A stretch of 64,000 bases of DNA from Vigna angularis (Eukaryota; Streptophyta; Magnoliopsida; Fabales; Fabaceae), in the NCBI RefSeq assembly GCF_016808095.1, contig NC_068976.1, positions 21,112,371 to 21,176,370 of the forward strand. The letters are read 5' to 3'. This document shows, in pieces, positions 1-11,260 of the stretch (the first letter of the stretch is position 1; every line of letters starts with the position of its first letter). The translations under genes were made by a program, and so were the position numbers. The notes beneath the pieces are model-generated. The model made no database searches and was not told where the DNA came from. It saw nothing but the letters and a program-made list of their open reading frames with translations.

Positions 1-2178
1 AACTTCTAGGCAAATTGAAAACAACGATTTTCTTTGGATGGAATTTTTGGGGGAAAGACTTTGAAGGATAGTTATCCCAATCAAGTAGTCTTAAATGATT
101 TGGTAAATGTTGAAGTTCAGATGAAAATGATGTGTTTCGAACAATGAGAATTCTGAGCCATTTCATTTTCCCAAACTCAGTGCGACTCCATATTACTTCT
201 GCTTGCTTAGGAGGATCTAGCTTAATCCCTTGAATCTTATCACTTCCCTTTAACACGAGTACAAAGAACCAACATATCAATTGCATATTATCATTAATAT
301 AAAATACTATAATGTATAAATAAAAAAACAGAGTAAAAAAGTAGATGATTACTAAATCTTCTGTTAGTATTTCAATGACATCTTCATAATCCCATATTCT
401 GCTACGTTCTCCAGGATTATCTGGTGCTTCCTGTCTAACAATCTGTCTACCCATATCTTGTATTAGATCATGCATCTTCAGTCTGTCATTCTTGACAGTT
501 ATGAGTGATTTATTGACAAGTACTTTCATGTTGGATGTTGAACAAAATTCCTTAAGTATCTTTTTCACATATTTCATTCTCTCCCCTTTAAAGAAGCAAG
601 CTATGTCCAAGAAAACTTGTTTGACATCATCATCCAATCTATCGTAGCTTATTTTAAGCACATCTTGAATCTTTTTATTCGGAGGAGTCTTCTCATATTC
701 TTCCAATGCATCTTCCCAGGCATCTAAACTTTCTTCATGAAGAGTAGCTAAGTCAGAGCCTATCACTTTTAAAGCCAGTGCAAGACCTTTGGCGTAATCT
801 ACAGCACGCATAGACACATCTTGAAAACCTGTTTTAGGACAACCTTGTCCGAAGGCATTCCAACAAAAGAGCTCCAAAGAATGTTGTTCATCAAGTTCCT
901 TCATTTCATAAATATTTCCAACATGGTGAGCAATCAGGACATCTTTTTCCCTTGTCGTTATAATAATCCTACTACCTGCACCAAACCAATCACACCCTCC
1001 TGCCAAATTTTCTAACTCCTCTTTATCGTCAACGTCGTCAAGAACCAAAAGAACTTTCTTTCGGAAAAGCTTTCGTTTTATTTCATATATTCCTTTATTG
1101 GTACTTCCCAACTTAGTTTCCGACTCCTCTAACATCTCAGATAAAAGTGTCTTTTGCAGTTCTTCCATGCCATTGATTGTGTTTGATTTTTCTCTAACAC
1201 CGGCAAGAAAACTTGCGGCATCAAAGTTTTGCACAACTTTGTCATACAAAGCTTTGGCAAGTTCCGTTTTTCAAATTCCACCAAGTCCATATATGCCCAA
1301 CATCGTTACAGCTTTGTCATTATTCATGTCCAGAAGTGACATAACCTCTTCTATGTGGGGCTCCAGTCCAACAAAATTTTCACCGGTAGATAAAGGCTTA
1401 GGAGCTATACTTTTACGAACCTTCTTAACAATTTTTTCAATAAAATTGTTTTCATACCTATAGGAGCAGAATGTATTAATTTATTTGTTTGATATCAGTA
1501 TCTCTTTTGTTAAAAACTAAGCATTGTATTGCACTAGATAATAACCATTGATATTAATAATCAGTAGCACAAAACAATAATGATTACCCGTTATGAATAC
1601 ACAATTTGAAGCTAGAAAAGTTAGAAATAAGATTGAATGGTTTTGTAATGGAATTACTGAGGTACATACCCGGTGGTAACATGCATCCCCGGCAAATTAA
1701 CTGCTTCAGACAAAGCAGACCTCCAAGCCTGCATTCTCAGCGACTCTTTTCCAGACTCTTTTCCAATCTCATTTTCAATCTCATTTTCGTGTGCCCTCAT
1801 GTGTTTTCCGAAACTATTTCTCAATTTACGTATATCTGAGGGATCTACATGGTAGAACACTGGGTAAACAACTTGCTTACTGATCGTGTGGGTGCGTTCG
1901 ATAATCTTAACAAGTTCCTCCAGACACCATTTGGAAGATGCATAGTTCTCAGAAAACACAACTATGAAAATATTAGATTCTTCAATGGCCTCACACACAG
2001 CAGGTGAAAGACCTTCCTCCGTCCTCATATCACTCTCATCACTGAATGTGTTTATTCCCTTCCTACCCAACTCTTTACGGAGATGTCCTACAAAATTGTT
2101 CCCAGTATCTTCACCTCTAATAATGAACACATCGTAGCTGAAACCAACACCCTCTTCTTCCTCACCACGTTTTCCCAT
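1..2178 (-). pseudogene. TIR-NB-LRR resistance gene, interrupted by a stop in the P-loop, 3' end off window
   Basis: Family role: intracellular immune receptor whose TIR domain acts as an NADase and signalling module. Exon 1 (1670-2178) encodes the TIR domain: YDVF at residues 15-18, a GEDT box, and the ENYASSKWCLEEL segment with the expected catalytic Glu near residue 88. Exon 2 (353-1457) encodes NB-ARC, with kinase-2 VLLVLDDVDD, RNBS-B GSRIIITTRE, a GLPL-type GLALALKVIGS and an MHD-type LKMHDLIQDMG. Exon 3 (1-247, continuing left) begins the linker to the LRRs (SDKIQGIKLDPP). Splice phases match. The P-loop reads GLGGI-stop-KTELA: TGA at 1271-1273 (codon 232) replaces the Gly before KT, and the following Thr is Glu. 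The rest of exon 2 is open, so the lesion looks young. The TIR box FIIRGEDTG is one residue shorter than the usual FxSFRGEDTR. A 231-residue TIR-only product remains possible. A longer ATG lies at 2193. Confidence 0.85.
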
Positions 2179-2810
2179 GCTGCAAAAAACCAAAACTAGA
2201 ACTATGGATGTTCACTGTGTTGTGATTAAATACACGCTTTTCAGTATCAGTGAACAAAGCTTCGTGGAAGCTCCTCCTCCTCTATCTCTGTTGATTATTC
2301 ATTTTGCTGTCCAATCAGTGCCGGAGATTAAGGCTCTTTTCACGGGGGTTTGGCCCCCGAATATTATATTATACATAAAAATTAATATAAAATCTATAAA
2401 TTAAGAACCATGGGTACATAATTTTGAGTTTCCCTAGTTTTTTGTTTTTTTTAAGGAGCAACTCGTCAACCCCTGTTCATTACTGTCATTATATAGATAA
2501 GAAAATTAATAAAAGAAATTTGTCAAGTTGTATGCCGCCTTTTCTTTTAATTAATGCATTCGGTGAACCCACTCCATTTGGAGTTAAACTAAGCTTAATT
2601 CCATGCCATGAAATACTTATTCTGTGCACCATTGCTGTGGGGGCACAATATTCCCTGTGTCGGACGATAAATTCCAATTGAAATTCTACACTGTTATATT
2701 GTTTATACATATTTTCTTGCAACGAAGTTTTGAAGGCCCCATAGTTGACCCTGTGAAGAGACTATAATAGCTAAAGTTGATTGAAGATAAGATAAGATTG
2801 CATTTTTAAT
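2179..2810. other. Gene-free stretch upstream of the TNL gene
   Basis: This AT-rich stretch lies 5' of the minus-strand TNL pseudogene and should hold its leader and promoter. I see no supported gene. The open frames here are short and lack recognisable motifs. Confidence 0.4.
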
Positions 2811-3240
2811 GAAACGGGTGGAAGGCAGCGAAGGTGAAAAATACATTAAGAGATATGAGGATGCCATCAAAGATAAGAAGAAACTAAGTGATGAATATAT
2901 GAATCACATAACTCAAGTGGTACTGCTGAAGCAAGGTTGGCAGCAGCAAAGAAACAAGTGAGGAGGTTATAGAAAGTTTTCACGATTATGGATGTCATTC
3001 ACAATTTTGAAGAAGAGTATTTATTAAATAGAAAAGAAACAGAGAGGGGAAGAAACAGGAAGACGTTGTGCAACGAACAGAGGAGGCTGTTAATATTGTA
3101 TCAAGTTTACCATTCAGAAGCTTAAACAAGAGGTGACAAAGCAGAACTATGGCGATCAGCTGCTCCGGTTCAAGAATCCAAACAACAAAGATATCATTGC
3201 TTTGTACGAGAAATGTGGTCTGAATCTTATTCATTCCATG
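2811..3240 (+). pseudogene. Remnant of a guanylate-binding-protein-like coiled-coil gene
   Basis: Joined across frames, the plus strand reads like the C-terminal half of plant guanylate-binding (GBP-like) proteins. It starts with IKRYEDAIKDKKKLSDEYM, shifts frame into TAEARLAAAKKQVRRL, hits stops, then resumes with LKQEVTKQNYGDQLL and NPNNKDIIALYEKC, ending LIHSM-TGA at about 3240. Known GBP-like proteins have these blocks hundreds of residues apart in a long coiled coil, so most of the middle is missing here. At least one frameshift and two stops break it, and no splice sites separate the blocks, which would fit a decayed processed copy. Charged, heptad-like residues support a coiled coil even if the family name is wrong. 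The family assignment is from memory and moderate. Confidence 0.45.
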
Positions 3241-3640
3241 TGATTTTACATTTTTGGGTGAATTGCTTTATTAAAAGAGGAAAGAGAGAAATAAAACTCC
3301 TGAGGTGGTTTAACTCAGGTACCAACATCATGAGTTTATGCATATAAAATGTCATTATTTTCTATCCAACGTCTTTAAACAAATGAATAACGAGTTTTTC
3401 ATCTTTATATAATATTTTACTTTTTCATTTTTATCTGTGGGACTTCAACTCATTCTTGAATTTTCAATAATTTTTTTTTAAGGATGAGTCCCTTCCACAT
3501 TAGTATACACTCTCTTCAACGGAAGCATTCCTAACTAATTAGGAGTAGTACTTCGTACCTTCGTTCATTTTAATGGGACACGTTTACCTAGAATCTTTCG
3601 TCAGAAAATTTTTTGATACATGGATCATTGTAGTCATATG

Positions 3641-3790
3641 AGCCGATCACCAATATAAACCATTGACTCTGATACCAATAATTAGAGACAAGACAATAAA
3701 AAAAGAAACAAATAAATAAACAACACAAAAATTTAACGTGGTTATTGTTAGGATACAAATAAAATTTCACATCAGATAAAACAATAAAAT
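3641..3790 (-). repeat. Probable LTR-retrotransposon fragment with a tRNA-Met-type primer site
   Basis: At 3665-3677 the minus strand reads TGGTATCAGAGTC, the form taken by the primer-binding site for initiator tRNA-Met just after a plant LTR. The adjoining 3679-3790 contains AATTTAACGTGGTTATTG, like the AACGTGGTT tract common in plant Copia-type LTRs. Only this end is recognisable. No retroelement reading frame follows. Confidence 0.35.
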
Positions 3791-3924
3791 AGAGATGAAT
3801 TTATATATAATAAAAATAAGATAAGAGGTGTTTTGAAATAATACAAAAAAAAATTAAATCTATGGACAACATTGGATGACTTTAGGAAGTTCTTTAATTT
3901 TGGCAACATACTTGGTTGTTTCTT

Positions 3925-4040
3925 AAAAATTGTGTTGTCCTTTTCCAATGAGAAGTTGTCTTCCATCTTGATCTTTGCATTCTTTAGTAACAATGACAAT
4001 GGTAGTATACCAATTCGTGATTACCACCACCATTTGTCTC
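3925..4040. repeat. Dispersed repeat, copy 1 (partner at 6960-7085)
   Basis: This stretch and 6960-7085 share a diverged but collinear sequence, with TTGTCnTTTTCCA, TTGnCTTCCnTCTTGnTCTTTGC and a common TGATTACC(A/G)CCA end. In both copies the minus strand is open over a short KMExDN(F/I)-containing peptide. I do not recognise the family. It could be the end of a transposon or an old gene fragment copied twice. Confidence 0.4.
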
Positions 4041-4374
4041 TTCCATAATAATCAAAAATTTATTTTTGTATTAATTATGGATGATAATCACTAAGTTGTC
4101 TCCTTTAAATAATAGATAACAATAAATCACATTTATATTCCTTAAAAATTTTAAATACATATTTACATCTTATATATTTGTAATAAATTAAAGGAAATTC
4201 CATTTCAATGGAGGAAAAATATAAACTCCCATTCCATCTTGTTCAAATAAATAGTTATCTTTCTCATAATTTTATATTTATATGTAAAAGATTGAATAAT
4301 TTAATATGTTTTGTCTCGATTAAGAGCTAGAAAATATAAAGTAAAAAAAATATTATTATGAGAAATAGAATTAC

Positions 4375-4443
<69 letters not shown>
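4375..4443. repeat. AT microsatellite
   Basis: An uninterrupted alternating AT/TA run of roughly 68 bases, the longest simple repeat in the window. It is a likely length-polymorphic locus. Confidence 0.95.
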
Positions 4444-4446
<3 letters not shown>

Positions 4447-4868
4447 AATGAAAATGAATAAGATATACAATAATGTATAATTGCTTTAAGGTTTTAATTT
4501 GAAAACAATATTATATCTTTTATATATAAGTTGGTTAATAGTTCCATTCTAGTCAACATTTTTACTTTTATATTAGATATTTACTTTTTTGTTTGTTTAG
4601 ATTGGATGAACCTAAAAGAATAAAAATAAATGAATTTGATAAAATAGAGGGACAAGATAATGAAGTTATTTGAATTAAAAGAAAGGTGATAAAAATAAAT
4701 AAAAAAGAAAAATGTTTATAAATAATATGATTGATTTAATTGATATAATAAATTTTAAAAAGTATTACAAATTAATTTTGATTAGATAATGCATTGTAAT
4801 TTTATCATTATCATTAAAAATTATAATTTTATTTTTATTATTATTATTTATTCTTTGTAGTATTTTAC

Positions 4869-4940
4869 TGTTTATGTTTAAATAATTGATTAACTTTTAA
4901 ATATTGTTTATGTTTAAATAATTGATTAACTTTTAAATAT
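4869..4940. repeat. Perfect 36-bp tandem duplication
   Basis: The unit beginning TGTTTATGTTTAAATAATTG occurs at 4869-4904 and again, without change, at 4905-4940. It is not coding, and perfect identity suggests a recent slippage event. Confidence 0.9.
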
Positions 4941-5595
4941 GAAAGAAATTGATATACAAAGTTCTCGAAACAAATTTGCAAATGATAAAAAATCCAATAA
5001 TAAAGATAAGTTAAAAAAACCTTTAATAAATATTCTTTTCAATTATAGACGACAGAATTGTCCATTTCAATATATAAAAAATAATGAATTTTAAAACATT
5101 GTAAAATATTGAAATTTTAGAATTTTTTTTCATACACATCAATGTGACAGAAGAGAAAAAATCTCTCTTACGTATGCACAAAATTTATGAACTTTTTTTA
5201 AACAAAAATCGATTTCTTTCATAAAAATTAAAATTTCCTATGATGTTTCTTTTTCATATTTTATTAATTTTTAGTTCAACGTTTTTCAAACTTTCTTCTA
5301 AAACAAATACATAACCTAAAACATAACTAACCCGATTTCAAACTAGCATAATAACTTTTTTTTAAACCATTTTTTTCACAATAAATAAATAATATATTAT
5401 TATTTTATTAGGTCGTATATTTAAAATAAACCGATTACAATTTATACATAAAAATTGTTAAAAAGGTTGTGAAAAAAATTGTTAAACAGATATTTATTTA
5501 GTTTCAGACAACAGTCTAAGAGTACACTTATTACAGAGAAGAAGAAGAAGCACGTAGAAAGATAGATGACAATAATTGCAGACTCCATTGAAGAA

Positions 5596-6461
5596 CTAGA
5601 TCGGAGGTTGGTAGAGTTCGATAACCTTCTTCCACGACGGTCTACTGCTTATCTCATCCCACCAAGCACTCACATGCTTCCTCTCTTTAATCAAATACCC
5701 TTTATTCATCTTATTCACAATGTAATCTGTGAATGGAAGATGACTTATGTCAGCAAGACTGAAGAAATCCCCACCCAGATACTTGCTCTTTGACAGTCTC
5801 TCCTCATAAACATCCAACACCTTCACCAGCTTTGCTTCACTCTCTTCCGCCACCTTTGGATCTGGAGTGATGCCTAATAATGGACCAAACAGAACATGCA
5901 CGGCCAAATCATACGCCGGTGGATTAAAGTTATGTGCTTCAACTTCCAGCCATTGTTCCACTACACCCCTCTCTTCTGCTGTCCTCCCTAACAACTCAAC
6001 CCCTTCAGATCTGTATTTCTCTGCATAATACCTCATTATGGCACGTGATTCTGCACAAACAGACCAAAAACCAGCAGATTTTAAGGTTGGAAAATAAACG
6101 ACTATAAACCTTAGTCACTCAACAAAACATGAATGGAAAAAGGAAAAGTTTTGGAGATGAAAGTGTAATTAACCATATAAGGTGTAGTCTCCATCTTGGA
6201 TGACGGGAACAACTCCAAAGGGCTGCAGATGTGATCAACAAAGAAGATGAATGAGAAGATAAAGAATTAATGGAGGAATCTTCAAGAGAGGAGAGAAAAA
6301 AAAAAGAGTTTTTGAACCTGTAACTTGAGATACTCGGGATTTTTGTGCTCGCCCTTAGTGACATCGACAGGGACAACCTCAAATTCGATCTCCTTCTCAA
6401 TGAGACAAACCAGCACCCGTTTGGTGGAAGCACAGTGGGGACCGTACACCTTCACCACCAT
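5596..6461 (-). CDS. GSTF: Phi-class glutathione S-transferase
   Basis: It conjugates glutathione to electrophiles, or acts as a ligand carrier, in the cytosol. Three exons: 6318-6461 (48 codons), 6174-6222 (49 bp) and 5596-6050. They join in phase to 215 residues, the usual phi-class length; a 48-codon first exon and a 49-bp second exon are typical of plant phi GSTs. The N-terminal thioredoxin-fold half begins MVVKVYGPHCAST, with the expected catalytic Ser near residue 12, then PFGVVPVIQDGDYTLYESRAI (glutathione site, residues 49-69). The all-helical half contains FFSLADISHLPF and ends RPSWKKVIELYQPPI. ATG at 6461 is chosen because it starts the conserved MVVKVYG. Introns are short (about 95 and 123 bp). 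The sequence looks intact. Which phi subtype (F11/F12/F13-like) it is cannot be settled by eye. Confidence 0.93.
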
Positions 6462-6488
6462 TTTTGATTCTCTTCGACAAACAATACT

Positions 6489-6566
6489 GAAGTGAAAGAG
6501 CCAAACACAACCTTTGCTTCTGGGTAACACTTCTTATAGTGACTCAAGTGAAAGAGTCAAATCACA
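6489..6566. promoter_or_regulatory. GST upstream region with repeated and inverted TGACTC motifs
   Basis: Just upstream of the GST start, AGTGAAAGAGCCAAACACAAC (about 6490-6510) is echoed by AGTGAAAGAGTCAAATCAC (about 6547-6565). TGACTC at 6540-6545 faces GAGTCA at 6554-6559, forming an inverted pair of GCN4/bZIP-type cores. That such motifs control this gene is inference only. Confidence 0.3.
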
Positions 6567-6959
6567 TTAAGAAAATATTATTTATACAATAATATCTACT
6601 ACATGATTGATTGTATATAATATTTTTATAAATCATTTATGCGAATATATTTTTTTAACTGCTTTTGTTTCTTAATACATGTTTTTTCCTTACTTTTGTA
6701 GCTTCTAACTTTTTCTGACTTTCTTGTGCTTGAAAACGCTCTTAGTCGATGAAAGTGTGCAGCAAAGAAAGAAAAGGTGATGTTGATGGTAGGATCTCAG
6801 GTGAATATTTATTTATGTAATTTAAAAGAAAAGGATTATTGTGCATGTAGAACACTTGGCAATGGAAGAATAAAAGTATTGGACAGATGAAGCGAGAAGA
6901 ATCATACATTTATTTTGGCAAGACATTTGGATGTACGACAATTAATTTAGTTGTTTTGT

Positions 6960-7085
6960 TTCAGAAATATGATGTTGTCATTTTCCATTTTGAAGTTGCC
7001 TTCCGTCTTGGTCTTTGCCAAGTACATGCCGTCTTTAGTAAGTAGTTTGGCAACTCCATGATTACCGCCATGACATGACTGGAGG
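6960..7085. repeat. Dispersed repeat, copy 2 (partner at 3925-4040)
   Basis: Second copy of the unidentified repeat described at 3925-4040. Here the minus strand stays open through KDGMYLAKTKTEGNFKMEND, followed by IIFLKQNN and a stop, within a 98-residue frame starting at 7243. Copy 1 keeps a similar KMEDNFSLEKDN tract. I do not claim it is a gene. Confidence 0.35.
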
Positions 7086-7514
7086 ATCTGTGGTGAGCAG
7101 AGGAGAAGTTGTGATAAGATTGTGTATGGATCATTGAATAGATCGAAGAACCAAGATGATGAAATTGAAGATGGAAAATTAGAGGAAAAAAAAATAATCA
7201 TACTTTGAAAATATTTTTTTAACAATATTTTAACATCATTCACGTGTCATTTTATGATTGATCTAAAATTATTTTACAATCAATAATAATAATTATAAAC
7301 ATCAATATAGATCAATCACATGATACATTATATTAAAATATTATCAAAAAATCGTTATTCATGAAAGAAATGTTAGTAATTCTAATAAGAGACGGAAGAT
7401 CTGTTGAACAAGACGATTTCAAAAAAATCATTTTATTTGAAAAAATTAAAAATTGATATATGAATATTAAATAACAGTTTTCAAGGACATGTGTAAACGG
7501 TGTATATATTTTAG

Positions 7515-7888
7515 GGTTAAATATGTTTTTGATCCCTTAACTTTCAGTGAAAATTGGAATTAGTCCTTCTTCAAAACTTTGGACTAATTTAGTCTTCAAA
7601 CTTTAGAAATGTGTGAATTTAGTTCTTTTAACCAAATTTTGTTAACTTTATTTGATGTTTCGAACGCATTTCTCAGTTAACATTGAAGTAAAAATGTGTC
7701 AAACGGTATAAACAACTCAAATACTATCATGAAACGCACTTGAAACATCAAATAAACTTAACAAAATTTAGTTAAAAGGACTAAATTCACACATTTCTAA
7801 AATTTGGGGACTAAATTAGGCCAAAGTTTTGAAGAGGGACTAATTCTAATTTTCACTAAAAGTTAAGGGACCAAAAACGTATTTAACC
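7515..7888. mobile_element. Foldback (MITE-like) element with long inverted arms
   Basis: The left arm, from GGTTAAATATGTTTTTGATCCC to about 7675, is repeated inverted in the right arm (about 7735-7888), which ends CAAAAACGTATTTAACC. The arms carry matching blocks such as TTTGGACTAATTTAGTC, AATGTGTGAATTTAGT and TTTATTTGATGTTTC. A spacer of about 60 bp separates them. It encodes no protein. No clear target-site duplication is visible. A decayed relative lies in an intron of the NPR gene at about 25245-25545. Confidence 0.8.
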
Positions 7889-10800
7889 ATGAAAACTCGT
7901 TTGTCACGTGACATTAAATTTAAGGTAATTAAGTGAAAAAGATTAAATTTATTGTTTTATAAAATGAAATTATCAAACACAATCAAAATGTATGACAGAG
8001 AACAATTTTAATTTGCTTTTATAGTTGATATATAAAAACATATTTAACTTTATAAATTTTATGTATAAAAATAATTAAGTTATCTCTTTTAAATAATTAA
8101 CAATAATAATTTATATTTCCTGAAATTTAAAAACTCATGTTAATATAAGATGAAAAGTGATGAAGGATAAACATAATAATAAAAAGTCCACTAAAAAATT
8201 TGAAATTTTATGGATTGATTTAGATCTCTCTTTGTAGCGATCTTATATTTTGATATTGGTCAAAGAAATCATTATCCAAATATTATTGTGTTATTTATTA
8301 CTTTACTCATATATTTTTAAAAGAATCATATGATTAACTTGATTCATGTCTAATATATGATCTTTATATAAAGATATTCAAGGATATGATAATTATATTT
8401 TTCATTGGATGTGAATTAAATAAACTATTGATCATAGATCCTCTTTCTTATTTAAAAATATATATATTTTTTATTTTAAATTAAAAAGTAGTATTAAATA
8501 TTTCTTGCATTTAATCTTTTGTTGATTTACTTATATGTATCTATTATAAGTTAAGAGACAAAAAAAAATATAGCCACTATTTACTAAAATTTAAAGCATT
8601 TATTTTATTTTTTAGTTTCTAATAAAAAATACATGAAACGAAGTGATATAAAATATATAGTTAGTACATACTAACTTAAATAACTTTCGATTCATATAAT
8701 ATTAATGGGTTTTAATTTTGTCATTTTTTTATTTTTCATTTTTTTTCCTAAAATATATTTTATCCAAACATAACGAGAGTTTACATAGTTACATTTATTA
8801 AAATATTTGTAACCTTAAAATAGTTATTAGGGACATATAAAGTCCGATTGCATGTCTCAAACTATTACAAAAGGAGTAGGCCTCATAAATTTTTTTAATT
8901 TCAAACTAAATTTGTTCTGTATTAATTTTTTATTTGAATTTGAATTTAACTCTGATTAATATATTTTAAAATTATTTTTGAAAAACGATTTTATAAAATA
9001 ATTTTCTGAATATATTTACAAAAAATTATTCATAAATTATTTTAAAATTTTTTTACAAAATATTCTTTTAATTTGTTGGTAAGTTAATATTAATTTATGA
9101 GAAATTAGTCTTTTAAAGTGTTTTAAAGGAGTCATTAGAAAAAGAGTCCTGTGGTCTGTGTTGTGAATGTCTCTTTCCGTGTAGAATTTGTTTCTCTCTC
9201 GATGAGTTTCTAAAAGCATGTGGTTATAAATTTATAATGGATACTAAATTTAAGATTTAATTTATAAAAAAATCATTTTTTTTTTAAATTTTAATCCTAA
9301 AAGTATTAAAATAAATTTCTACTTATTATAAAAGTTTTCTCGGGTATTCTTTAGGTTTTTATTTTAAATTTATAAAAACATCCGTATTTAATTTTTTTCA
9401 TTAAAATTTTATAATAATTATTAAGAACTTAAATATAAGTTTAAATTTCGTATTAAATAAAAGTTAGAAAATTAAACACGGTATAATTCCATCAAATAAC
9501 TACTTTGTTAAGAAAAACATACTTTTTTATTTTATTTGCTATATTTTTTGCATAATAATAATAATCAGAAGTAGAATTTTTTTAAAAAAATTGATTATAA
9601 TTGCAAATTGTTTAAAATAACTTCTCATAAAATTAATTTTCTTTAAAGTGACTTTTTTATTGTAAACAAACATTAATTAAGTTCCCTTTTCCACAAAATC
9701 TTTAAAATATAAAATCATTGAACTTTTTTATTAGATAAGACAACTAATTTTAAATAAAATTAAATCTTTCAACAATCCAGATCGAAAAACGAGTTCTCTT
9801 TATGCACGTCTCTATTTTATACGAAGGAAATAATCCTTTAATAGGAACAAGAGTGTATATATCTCTGGTAATATTATGGATTTTAGGAGAAATTTTTTAA
9901 TGAGTTAAAAATCGATATAAGTGCAATATTATCTAAATGGAGAAGTATTATTTTAATATTTAGTATTTACCAACGTAATCTCGCGATAACAACACTTGTT
10001 AATGGACTGATAAATAAGAAATGCAGTGTGGAAGTATTGAAAAGATGCTGTGAAATTAGAACATTTCATTGGGAAGTTGTCGTGCGTGTTACTCTTTGAT
10101 AACATAATAAGAAGAAAAAAAATTCACAACTAATTATATGATAATATATGTATTAATATAATAATATAGATTAATAAATTAATGTCAAAATAAAAATATG
10201 ATAAAATATTAATATAAATACTGGTTAAGGTATTATTTTTTTATCATTGAAAATTTTTCGAGGGTATTATTTCCAACTCACTTGCGATTTTAATTAAATA
10301 AATAGAAGTTGCTCTATTCCATTATTACCCACATGAAAGACTAAATAATAGAAAAGACTACAAACACGGATACATTTGAACCAATTGAAAAGTGGAACGT
10401 CTCGAAGAGGACAAAATAGTGTAATGTATTAAAATTGTTTCGATAAATGATTTTATTAAATACTATTCCTATATCTTCCTCGTTAGTTTATTTATCTTTA
10501 AAATGTGTCAATTATTTGAGTTGCATTATAAAAAAAAAGTTACTTATTACTTGAGTCGGTATGATATAGATGCTGAACTGAATTATATATACACACCCAA
10601 CTTTAACCAATGATCAAGGAAATCAAATGTCCTTTGGAATCAAAATTTAATATATAAGCCAATAAATATAAAGTAAAAACCATAATAGTCTTTTAAAAAA
10701 AAATAGTAACTCAATCTAAAATTAGGTTATGACTAATGCACCACCACGATTTGTGAAAGAAACATTGTAAATGTGCTAGGAAAGAACATGATTGCTCAAA

Positions 10801-11260
10801 GACTTGACAATTGCTCTGTCGATCTTTCAACTTTTTTTTTTTTTATATAAGGACACACCCTTATCGTCAAAAATCCAGGGCAGCTTTTCCAATATACAAC
10901 TAACATATCATATTATTCGAAGAATGATCAGCAACTAGTGGGGAAAAAATTGTATATTAAAAGAAGCCGCCACCCTTTTTATTCAACAATTCGGTAGCTT
11001 TCTCATTTTCCTGAGAAGGAAAGTATTGTCGTTAGTGCTTACGCAGGGATGAGACTATTGTCGCAGACTGGTAGATAGTTTCTACGGTAATGCAAAATTT
11101 GTATAATAAACAGCTGATGCAGACCAATCAGCATACTGAATGCAGCTTATTAGCAATTAGTTTCCAGAATATTGAATTACTTCCCACATAAGATACTACA
11201 ATGAGATGAGATGGACATATACAGTTACCAAAATGACACCGCATAAAACATGACTTTTGA
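7889..11260. other. AT-rich intergenic DNA between GST and JASON
   Basis: I see no supported gene in this 3.4 kb. It is dominated by A/T runs, and all open frames are short and low in complexity. Its last 200 bases should include the 3' untranslated region of the minus-strand JASON gene. Confidence 0.5.

Larger units (their letters stand above)
4041..5595. other. AT-rich intergenic DNA
   Basis: No gene is supported here. It contains a long AT dinucleotide run at about 4375-4443, a perfect 36-bp head-to-tail duplication (4869-4904 and 4905-4940), and runs of A and T. Its right end is the 3' flank of the GST gene. Confidence 0.5.

Noticed and set aside
1098..1463. A 121-codon plus-strand frame
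   Set aside because: Antisense to the NB-ARC exon of the TNL gene. Its length comes from the conserved coding sequence on the other strand.
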